This document shows, piece after piece, positions 6,607-14,400 of a stretch of DNA of 18,829 nucleotides (position 1 is its first letter; each line of letters starts with the position of its first letter). The DNA comes from JBDSTW01 sp039914705 (GTDB lineage: Bacteria > Pseudomonadota > Gammaproteobacteria > SURF-13): positions 1 to 18,829 of the forward strand of contig JBDSOT010000125.1 of assembly GCA_039914705.1 (NCBI GenBank), written 5' to 3'. The position numbers and the translations under genes were made by a program. A model generated the notes under the pieces. It did not search any database and was not told the DNA's origin. It was given only the letters and a program-made list of their open reading frames with translations.

Positions 6607-7626
6607 ATGAACATCGGCCCCTATAAATTAAATAACAATCTGGTACTTGCACCGATGGCGGGTGTCACTGATCGTCCGTTCCGCCAATTGTGTAAAAATC
6701 TCGGCGCGGGCATGGCAGTGTCCGAGATGGTGTCGTCCAATTCCCTGCTCTGGGGTAGCCAAAAAACCCTGCGGCGCGCCAACCACGAAGGTGAAACCGA
6801 GCCACGTTCGGTACAGATCGCCGGTGCGGATCCTGCGATGATGGCGCTGGCGGCAAAATACAACGCCGACAATGGCGCGCAGATCATCGACATCAACATG
6901 GGATGCCCGGCAAAAAAGGTATGCAATGTCATGGCGGGTTCCGCCCTGCTGCAGGATGAAACGCTCGTCACGCGTATTCTCGAAGCTTGCGTCAAGGCCG
7001 TCGATGTACCGGTCACGCTTAAGATTCGCACCGGCTGGGACAAAGATCATCGCAACGGCGTGGCCATCGCACGCATCGCCGAGGACATCGGCATCCAGGC
7101 GCTCGCCATACACGGCCGTACGCGCGCCTGTGCATATCAAGGCGAAGCCGAATACGACACCATCGCCGCCATCAAGGCCAGCGTGCAAATCCCCATCATC
7201 GCCAACGGCGATATCCGCACCCCCGAGCAGGCTAAATTTGTGCTCGATTACACGCACGCCGACGGTATTATGCTCGGCCGCGCCGCGCAAGGTCGGCCCT
7301 GGATATTCGGCATTATTAATCATTATCTGGCAACCGGCGAGACATTGGCCGATCCCGACATCATCTCCATCCGTGAGATCATGCTCGGTCATCTGCATAA
7401 TCTTTACGAATTTTACGGCGAACACACGGGCGTAATGATGGCACGCAAACATGTCTCCTGGTACAGCAAGGGACAAGCGGGCGGGGCTGTATTCCGGCAA
7501 GCGGTTAATGCAGCGGGAAGTATCGAACAACAGCTGGCCTTGACACATGAATTTTTCGACCGGCTGGCAGTACTCGACGACTCTGGCTATGTCAGCGAAG
7601 GTTCCTCCGAAGAAATGGCCGCATGA
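6607..7626 (+). CDS. dusB: tRNA-dihydrouridine synthase B
   Basis: DusB is an FMN enzyme that reduces uridine in the tRNA D-loop to dihydrouridine using NADPH. The 339-residue product has the TIM-barrel order of the Dus family. It begins NLVLAPMAGVTDRPFR (11-26), then SVQIAG (68-73) and NMGCPAKKV (98-105) with catalytic C100. These are followed by LKIRTGW (138-144), an IHGRTR loop, IIANGDI and the flavin-phosphate segment DGIMLGRAAQGRPWIF. No clear Shine-Dalgarno precedes ATG 6607. The 100-bp upstream gap has short palindromes (ATGCAT repeats; CCTTAAGG) but no strong promoter match. The stop overlaps the fis start as ATGA, so fis is translationally coupled. The dusB-fis order is conserved in Gammaproteobacteria. 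Confidence 0.96.
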   Translation: MNIGPYKLNNNLVLAPMAGVTDRPFRQLCKNLGAGMAVSEMVSSNSLLWGSQKTLRRANHEGETEPRSVQIAGADPAMMALAAKYNADNGAQIIDINMGCPAKKVCNVMAGSALLQDETLVTRILEACVKAVDVPVTLKIRTGWDKDHRNGVAIARIAEDIGIQALAIHGRTRACAYQGEAEYDTIAAIKASVQIPIIANGDIRTPEQAKFVLDYTHADGIMLGRAAQGRPWIFGIINHYLATGETLADPDIISIREIMLGHLHNLYEFYGEHTGVMMARKHVSWYSKGQAGGAVFRQAVNAAGSIEQQLALTHEFFDRLAVLDDSGYVSEGSSEEMAA

Positions 7627-7904
7627 CAAAGTCCGCGCCGCATACTAAATCTGACGCGCGTCCGCCGGAGCGGCGCAAAGCACCCTTGCGCGACGCCCTG
7701 CATGTGGCCCTGGAAACCTATTTCAAGAATCTGGATGGCGATCAGCCCTGCGATCTTTATCAAATGGTGCTCAGCGAGATTGAACCGCCGATGCTGCAAA
7801 CGGTTATGAAATATACAGGCGGGAATCAAAGCCGTGCCGCTGAGATTCTCGGCGTGAACCGCAGCACACTCCGTAAAAAACTCGCGCAGTATGGGCTGGG
7901 CTGA
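7623..7904 (+). CDS. fis: DNA-binding nucleoid-associated protein Fis
   Basis: Fis bends DNA and controls rRNA operons, recombination and many growth-phase genes as a homodimer. The 93-residue product aligns with E. coli Fis (98 residues) from KAPLRDALHVALETYF onward. The core helices end in GGNQSRAAEILGVNRSTLRKKL (66-87), the family's helix-turn-helix, with the DNA-contacting Asn, Arg and Lys residues kept. The N-terminal arm (1-19) is shorter, basic and proline-containing, unlike the E. coli beta-hairpin that contacts the Hin and Gin invertases. The ATG 7623 overlaps the dusB stop, and dusB provides the promoter and probably the translational coupling. No autoregulatory Fis sites were scored by eye. 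Confidence 0.95.
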   Translation: MTKSAPHTKSDARPPERRKAPLRDALHVALETYFKNLDGDQPCDLYQMVLSEIEPPMLQTVMKYTGGNQSRAAEILGVNRSTLRKKLAQYGLG

Positions 7905-7948
7905 TCACAACCATTGCCGAAAATAATTACAAAGATACATGAACTCTG

Positions 7949-7973
7949 TGAAGTCGCTTCAGACAACCTGTCT
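7949..7973 (+). other. Two back-to-back short hairpins between fis and purH
   Basis: TGAAG-TCG-CTTCA (7949-7961) and AGACA-ACC-TGTCT (7961-7973) share one base. Each has a 5-bp stem and a 3-nt loop, 45 nt after the fis stop. No T run follows directly (TGGGATTTCATTTT), so termination would be weak. A pyrimidine/AT-rich stretch runs on to the purH start and probably holds its promoter, but I cannot pick hexamers with confidence. Confidence 0.3.
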
Positions 7974-8029
7974 TGGGATTTCATTTTAGACTTTTCTCTT
8001 TTCTCTTGTAATTTTTGCTAATTTAATTT

Positions 8030-9601
8030 ATGCCCATCATCAAACGCGCTCTCATTAGCGTCTCTGATAAAACCGGAGTCGTCGACCTTGCGCGGCGCTT
8101 ACAACAACTCGATATAGAGATTCTCTCCACCGGCGGCACGGCTAAATTATTAGCCGAAAATGCTATAGATGTTACCGAGGTCTCCGACTACACCGGATTT
8201 CCCGAGATGATGGGTGGGCGTATCAAGACCCTGCATCCCAAGATTCATGGCGGCATACTGGGACGGCGCGGCATAGACGACGCGATCATGGACCAGCACG
8301 GCATCGCCGCTATTGATCTCGTCGTGATCAATCTTTATCCGTTTGAAAATACGGTGCTACAGCCGAACTGCGACCTCGACACAGCGATAGAAAATATCGA
8401 CATCGGCGGACCGGCTATGTTGCGTGGTGCCGCGAAAAACTATGCCTCGGTCAGCGTAGTAGTCGACCCCGCCGACTACGCTGCCGTCCTCGCCGAAATG
8501 GAATCCAATCAGGGTGCAGTAAGCAGCGAACTGCGCTTCTCGCTAGCGGTCAAGGTCTTCGAACACTGCGCGCGCTACGATGGGGCGATTGCCAATTATC
8601 TCAGCTGCCTGAAAGAAAATCCCAGCCAGCGCAGCATGTTTCCGCGCACCTACAGCATGCAATTCGCCAAACTCCAGGATTTGCGCTACGGCGAAAATCC
8701 CCACCAAAAGGCGGCTTTTTATACTGAGAAGAACCCGCCCAGCGGTTGTGTTGCCAGCGCCTACCAACATCAAGGCAAGGCACTGTCTTTCAATAATATT
8801 GTCGATGCTGATGCCGCGCTTGAATGCGTGAAATCGTTTAGCGAAGGCCCCGCGTGCGTTATCGTGAAACATGCCAATCCTTGCGGCGCGGCCTTGGGGG
8901 AAACTATTCTTGATGCCTATCAACGGGCCTACAACACTGACCCTACCTCGGCCTTCGGCAGCATCATTGCCTTCAACCGAACGCTGGATACGATCACGGC
9001 GCAAACCATTCTCGAACGTCATTTCGTTGAAGTACTTATCGCACCTGCCATTGATGAAACGGCACTCGCAATGCTCGCCGGCAAACCGAATATCCGCGTG
9101 TTAAGTTGTGGATTCTGGTCTACCTCACAAACTACTGGGCTTGATTACAAACGCATAACCGGCGGGCTGTTGATTCAAGATCGCGATGACGCCCTGCTCG
9201 ATCAGCACGATCTCAAGCTTGTCACCCAGCGTGCGCCTACGCCACAGCAAATCCAGGACATGCTGTTCGCCTGGAAGGTCGCAAAATTCGTTAAATCAAA
9301 TGCCATTGTTTATTGCAAAAATAACACGACCATCGGCATCGGCGCGGGTCAGATGAGCCGTGTCTATAGTGCGCGTATTGCAGCAATCAAGGCCGAAGAT
9401 GCCGGGCTGAGCGTAAGCGGATGCATGATGGCCAGCGATGCCTTTCTGCCATTCCGTGATGGCTTGGATTCAGCTGCCGCAGCCGGTGTATCCGCCGTGA
9501 TCCAGCCGGGCGGCTCCCTGCGCGACCAGGAGGTTATTGACGCTGCGAATGAGCATGGCATCGTAATGGTATTTACCGGTGTGCGGCATTTCCGGCATTA
9601 G
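8030..9601 (+). CDS. purH: Bifunctional AICAR formyltransferase / IMP cyclohydrolase
   Basis: PurH performs the last two steps of IMP synthesis: formylation of AICAR from 10-formyl-THF, then ring closure. It has 523 residues (529 in E. coli). The N-terminal cyclohydrolase (1 to about 195) has ISVSDKTG (9-16), STGGTAKLL and GRIKTLHPKIHGG (63-75), with the catalytic-site Lys at K66. The formyltransferase domain has LRYGENPHQ, and the active-site pair K280-H281 in VKHANPCGAA. Near the C-terminus are SDAFLPFRDG and AVIQPGGSLRD, and the last residues are TGVRHFRH. The start ATG 8030 has no Shine-Dalgarno: the leader is AATTTAATTT. The next gene purD starts 19 nt downstream, so they form an operon. 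Confidence 0.97.
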   Translation: MPIIKRALISVSDKTGVVDLARRLQQLDIEILSTGGTAKLLAENAIDVTEVSDYTGFPEMMGGRIKTLHPKIHGGILGRRGIDDAIMDQHGIAAIDLVVINLYPFENTVLQPNCDLDTAIENIDIGGPAMLRGAAKNYASVSVVVDPADYAAVLAEMESNQGAVSSELRFSLAVKVFEHCARYDGAIANYLSCLKENPSQRSMFPRTYSMQFAKLQDLRYGENPHQKAAFYTEKNPPSGCVASAYQHQGKALSFNNIVDADAALECVKSFSEGPACVIVKHANPCGAALGETILDAYQRAYNTDPTSAFGSIIAFNRTLDTITAQTILERHFVEVLIAPAIDETALAMLAGKPNIRVLSCGFWSTSQTTGLDYKRITGGLLIQDRDDALLDQHDLKLVTQRAPTPQQIQDMLFAWKVAKFVKSNAIVYCKNNTTIGIGAGQMSRVYSARIAAIKAEDAGLSVSGCMMASDAFLPFRDGLDSAAAAGVSAVIQPGGSLRDQEVIDAANEHGIVMVFTGVRHFRH

Positions 9602-9620
9602 TTAATAAAGCAGCGTACTT

Positions 9621-10913
9621 ATGAAAATATTGCTGATCGGTTCAGGTGGACGCGAGCATGCCCTCGCTTGGAAAATCGCACAGTCGCCCAAAGCAGAAAA
9701 GATTTTCGTCGCGCCCGGTAACCCGGGAACGTCGCGTGAGCCGCGCACTGAAAATATTAATATCAAGGCTGACGACATACCGGCGCTGTTAGATTTTGCC
9801 CTGAAAAATACTATAGCGATGACCATTGTCGGCCCCGAGGCCCCTCTGGCTTTGGGAATCGTCGATGCCTTTAGCGCCGCCGGTTTACGCTGCTTCGGAC
9901 CCAGACAAAAAGCGGCGCAACTCGAGGCGTCCAAGTCTTTTGCCAAGGATTTTTTCGCGCGCCATCGCATTCCAACGGCAGCCTATGCGAGCTTCACCGA
10001 CGCAAGCGAAGCCCTTGCCTACGTACATGATAAAAAAATGCCTCTGGTTATCAAGGCCGATGGTCTGGCGGCGGGCAAGGGCGTGGTGATCGTGCATACC
10101 CATGAAGATGCGGTCCGTTCGGTAAACGCTATGCTTGCGGGAAATATTAACGGGCGTACCGGGGGGCGCGTTGTCATCGAAGAATTCTTACGCGGTGAGG
10201 AGGCGAGCTTTATCGTGATGGTCGATGGCGAACATATTCTGCCGCTGGCGACCTCGCAGGATCACAAGACGCGCGATGATGGCGACCGTGGGCCTAATAC
10301 CGGCGGCATGGGTGCCTACTCGCCAGCCCCGGTTGTTACACCTGAAATTCATATGCGTATCATGCGTGAGATCATCGAGCTGACGGTGCGTGGCATGCGC
10401 GCGGAAGGTACCCCTTACACAGGCTTTCTGTATGCCGGCGTGATGATCACTGATGACGGAACGCCTTATGTGCTCGAATACAATTGCCGCATGGGTGACC
10501 CTGAAACGCAGCCGATCATGATGCGTCTTGATTCTGATTTAGTGGAATTGTTTGAGGCGGCGCTGGACGGAAGACTTGATCGGGTGCACGCGCGTTGGGA
10601 CGAGCGAGCCGCCGTTGGCGTGGTGCTGGCCGCCGCCGGTTATCCGGGGGATTACCGCACCGGCGATGTTATCGACGGACTTAATGCGCACATCTCGCCG
10701 GATAAAAAAATCTTTCATGCGGGAACCATTGAGCAAGACGGTGCAACTATGACTGCGGGTGGCCGTGTGCTGTGCGCCTGTGCCTTGGGCAGCGATGTAA
10801 GGTCAGCGCAGCAGAATGCTTATGAACTGGTGAAACAGATTCACTGGAAAGGGATGTACTATCGCGCGGATATTGGCTACCGCGCCGTGGCACGTGAAAA
10901 TTGCGCCGTGTAA
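9621..10913 (+). CDS. purD: Phosphoribosylamine-glycine ligase (GAR synthetase)
   Basis: PurD joins phosphoribosylamine to glycine using ATP, the second step of purine synthesis. The 430 residues match E. coli (429). The N-terminal domain starts MKILLIGSGGREHALAWK and includes VAPGNPGT. The ATP-grasp region has PLVIKADGLAAGKGVVI, an EEFLRGEEASF loop and the metal-binding segment VLEYNCRMGDPETQP, with E286 and N288 as ligands. The C-terminal domain contains VVLAAAGYPGDYRTGD. It lies 19 nt after purH with no strong Shine-Dalgarno (only weak AAAG about 14 nt upstream). Its stop TAA is 7 nt from the stop of the convergent CheW-like gene, and no terminator fits between them. Confidence 0.97.
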   Translation: MKILLIGSGGREHALAWKIAQSPKAEKIFVAPGNPGTSREPRTENINIKADDIPALLDFALKNTIAMTIVGPEAPLALGIVDAFSAAGLRCFGPRQKAAQLEASKSFAKDFFARHRIPTAAYASFTDASEALAYVHDKKMPLVIKADGLAAGKGVVIVHTHEDAVRSVNAMLAGNINGRTGGRVVIEEFLRGEEASFIVMVDGEHILPLATSQDHKTRDDGDRGPNTGGMGAYSPAPVVTPEIHMRIMREIIELTVRGMRAEGTPYTGFLYAGVMITDDGTPYVLEYNCRMGDPETQPIMMRLDSDLVELFEAALDGRLDRVHARWDERAAVGVVLAAAGYPGDYRTGDVIDGLNAHISPDKKIFHAGTIEQDGATMTAGGRVLCACALGSDVRSAQQNAYELVKQIHWKGMYYRADIGYRAVARENCAV

Positions 10914-10920
10914 AGACAGT

Positions 10921-11436
10921 CTAGGCCGATGTTTGTAAGGTTGCGGGCTTGGCCTTTTTCGTATGTTTCATCCAGGTTTTTTTACAGGCCAGCAGCATGC
11001 CTTCCAAGGCATCCATGTCGGGAATTATAGCTGGCTCGCCATTGACGACAACCCGGCTGAGTATTAACTGTCCTGTCTCGTTTTCGTTGGAGATAGCTGC
11101 AATCTTGCCTTCATCAATCATCAATAACTGCGGCAAACCTTGCGTGACAACAGCAAAAAAATTGATCTCCGCGTTGCCGCCCAAGGCATTGATGACCACA
11201 ATTTTCGCGCGGGGATTGGAGCCAGGCAGAGCCTGCCCAGCAGCGCCTTCAAAGGACACCAAGGCTATAGAGCGGTCACGCCAAGATAAACGCCCAAGCA
11301 ACCATGCAGGCGCGCCTTCTACCAACTCCGGCTCTGCATAAATAATTACTTCCGCGATTGAGGTGTTGGGCAAAATCAGCTTATCCCCTTCAATAGGTAT
11401 AAGCTGGCAACGCAACGTAGCCTTTGTCTCGGTCAT
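10921..11436 (-). CDS. chpC: CheW-like adaptor of the type IV pilus chemosensory cluster (ChpC-like)
   Basis: A single CheW-type domain of 171 residues, with no kinase or receiver part. It has the pattern LPNTSIAEVI (22-31), the GAPAWLLGRLSWRDRSIALVSFE block (41-63) that corresponds to the CheW receptor-facing region, and AKIVVINAL (77-85). A basic tail (KKTWMKHTKKAK) ends the protein. CheW proteins link chemoreceptors to CheA-type kinases. Its place directly after chpA, 45 nt downstream on the same strand, parallels ChpC of Pseudomonas aeruginosa, so the symbol rests on context as much as sequence. PilI, the other CheW of the pathway, would be expected upstream of pilJ, outside the window. 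ATG 11434-11436 has AAGG about 9-10 nt upstream. Confidence 0.75.
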   Translation of the reverse strand: MTETKATLRCQLIPIEGDKLILPNTSIAEVIIYAEPELVEGAPAWLLGRLSWRDRSIALVSFEGAAGQALPGSNPRAKIVVINALGGNAEINFFAVVTQGLPQLLMIDEGKIAAISNENETGQLILSRVVVNGEPAIIPDMDALEGMLLACKKTWMKHTKKAKPATLQTSA

Positions 11437-11481
11437 TTAATCTGCCTTGGCGCTGAAAAAATTTTCATAACTCATATCAAA

Positions 11482-14400
11482 TTAATGGTGAACTTCGAGC
11501 TTGTCGCCGAGCAGGTTACCGATATTCTCCATTAATTCGCTCTCCTGATAGGGCTTACCCATATAGACATTTACACCAATCTGCATGGCGCGATCACGAT
11601 GCTTCTGCCCGGTGCGCGAGGTAATCATAATAATCGGTATATTCCTCAGCCGCTCTTCATTACGCATATGCGTGGCCAGCTCATAGCCGTCCATGCGCGG
11701 CATCTCGACATCAAGTAGCATGACGTCGGGAATATGATCGTGTAGCAATGTCACAGCATCAACACCGTCTTTAGCGGTAAGCACCTGTATATTGTGACGT
11801 TCGAGCAGGCGCGTGGTGACCTTACGCACTGTGATGGAATCATCTACCACCATCGCGGTAATCTGGCTGCGCTCCGGCACGGCGCAAACCAGCATATGCT
11901 GCAGGTCTTTAACAGCCTTGGCGGCCGCACCTGCGCGCATTACAGAATTAATATCAAGGATTAACACCACGCGCCCATCGCCCAGAATAGTGGCACCGGT
12001 TATTCCGCGGATAGTGCTGATCTGCGGACCGACCGATTTGACAACAATCTCACGGCTACCCAGTAGCGAATCCACTTCCAGCGCTACCCGATGATCGCCC
12101 GCGCGCGCCAGTAATACAGGGTGCTTGCGCTTGGGGCCGGACACGGCATGACGTTCGCCGCTCAACACCGTGCTTAAGTGTGCAAGCTGGTAATCTTGGC
12201 CATTGATGCTATAGATGGGCGTCTCCAGCCCATAAAGCTCCATGAGTTCTTCATAGCTCAGTTGCGCAACACGCTCAATACTGGTCAGCGGTATGGCGTA
12301 AAGCTCTTCGCCCAGATGCACCAGTAGCGCGCGGCTGATAGATAAGGTAAGCGGCAGACGCACGGTGAAGGTAGTGCCCTGACCGGACTCGGAGGCAATA
12401 TCCAAGGTGCCATTTAATTGTTTGATCTCGCTATTCACAACATCGAGACCCACGCCGCGCCCGGATATTTGGGTAACTTCCTGAGCCGTTGTAAAGCCCG
12501 GTTCCAGGATAAATTGCATCACCTCACCAGCACTGGCATCGTCATCCGCACTTAACAGCCCACGCTTGATAGCCTTCTCGCGAATCGCCGACAGATTCAA
12601 ACCTCTGCCATTATCGCTAAGCTCAATGGTCATCGCCGAACTTTCTCTTTGCAGCCTTAAAGTGATTTGACCATTCTCCTCTTTGCCTGCCGCGCGGCGC
12701 ACTTCAGCACTTTCGATACCGTGATCAATGGAGTTACGCAGCATGTGCTCGAGGCTGGGTACAATGCGATCCAGCACGGTTCTATCCATTTCACCATCGG
12801 CACCGATAACACGCAGCTCAACCTCTTTACCTAATTGCTGGCAAGTCTGCCGTACGATCCGGCGCAGGCGCGGCATCAGCACGGCAAATTGCACCATGCG
12901 CGCGCGCATCAGGCCCTCATGCAGATCAGTATTCACACGCGCCTGCTGAACCAGCAAGGTCTCGGACTCACGCGTGAGTCCATTCAGCAGACCTTCGATA
13001 TTCGCCAGATCGCTCACACTCTCCAGCAGGCTGCGCGACAGTTGCTGCATCTGTGAGAAACGGTCGAATTCGAGCGGGTCGAATTCTTCCTCTTCACGGA
13101 TGGCAGCCTCCGCATAGCGGGACACTATCTGCGCCTCGGTTTCTATCTCCAGGTTGCGCAACTGCCCACGCAGGCGGGAAATAATCTGATCAACTTCGAT
13201 CAGATTGTATTTAAAGGCACCCATCTGCTGTTCAATGCGCGAACGCGAGATACTGATTTCAGCGGCGAAATTTACCAGGTTATCGAGAAGATCGGCGCGT
13301 ACGCGTACCTGCTCATGCTGAGGGCGCAATGCAACGCGATTTTCATCAAGTGCTTCTTCCAGGTCTTCCTTTGATGCTGCCGCAGTTTTAACGTTGCGAG
13401 GTAATTCTGGCTTCGGTTGTATAAGTGCGATGGGGGCATAACTTTGCTGGGCGGATAAATCATCTGCTTGTATTTCATCCGCTAGCGTCTCATCGGGTAT
13501 GGAGCCGCCACTGATTTCCTCCAGATGGGAGATAAGCTCGGTAGCATGGATCAGCGGCAGATTAATCGCCGCAGAGTCGAGCATCTGTACTAGTCTGTCC
13601 TGTGTCTGCTGCATTAATTTCGGCAACTGCGGGGACAAGGGAATTTGCTCGTCCATGACGGCTGTAATCACAGATTCCAGGGTGTGGCTCAAATCACCAA
13701 TCGCACTCAGGCCCGACATGCGCGCACCGCCTTTCAGGGTGTGCAATTGGCGTTGGAGCTCTTCCAGCCACTTGCGGTTGTTCTGATCCACTATCCATTG
13801 TTGGAGCGCAACCTCGATGGCTTCGATAATTTCCCTAGCCTCCTCCAGGAAAATTTCAACAATCTCATTGTCAATTTCCTGTTGATCGTCATCCACCTTC
13901 GCGGTTGCCGGCTCGTCTTGTTGCACAATCGGTACGTTAGTAATGTGCAGTTCGGCTTCCGGCTGTTCAATGATAACGGGTTCATCAACTTCAGCCGCCG
14001 GGGCAACAACAAGCGGTGCCATACGAAGATCGGACAGGGTATTTAAAAATGCGCCTGGGTCCGGTTTTGCACTGCGTGGGTCTTGCAAGGCCGCAACCAT
14101 TTTTCTGATTAGATCAATACTGTCGCTGAGCATCGCTACGACTACGGGGCTGAGCACGGCCTGATGCAGATTCAAGTACTTTGCATACTCTTCGAGCACA
14201 TCGCTGACCACGGCGATATCAGCGATTCCCGCCATGGCTGCGCTGCCGTGCAGCGTGTGCAATGTGCGCAGTAGTTTTTCGGTCGTTCTGCAATCATCCG
14301 GCTCCTGCTGACAGAAATCGACAAACGTTTGCATAACTGCCAGATGCGTCGCTGCCTCCCGGCTAAAGATTTCCAATAGTACCGGGTCAATCTGCGACTC

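Noticed and set aside
6872..7435. A 187-codon plus-strand frame inside dusB.
   Set aside because: It is the +2-type shadow of dusB; the product is rich in Ser, Pro and Arg and has no recognisable motif.
6628..7629. A 333-codon open frame on the minus strand covering almost all of dusB.
   Set aside because: It is fully antisense to a certain dusB, and its protein shows no family pattern. GC-rich codon bias of dusB is enough to keep the opposite frame open.
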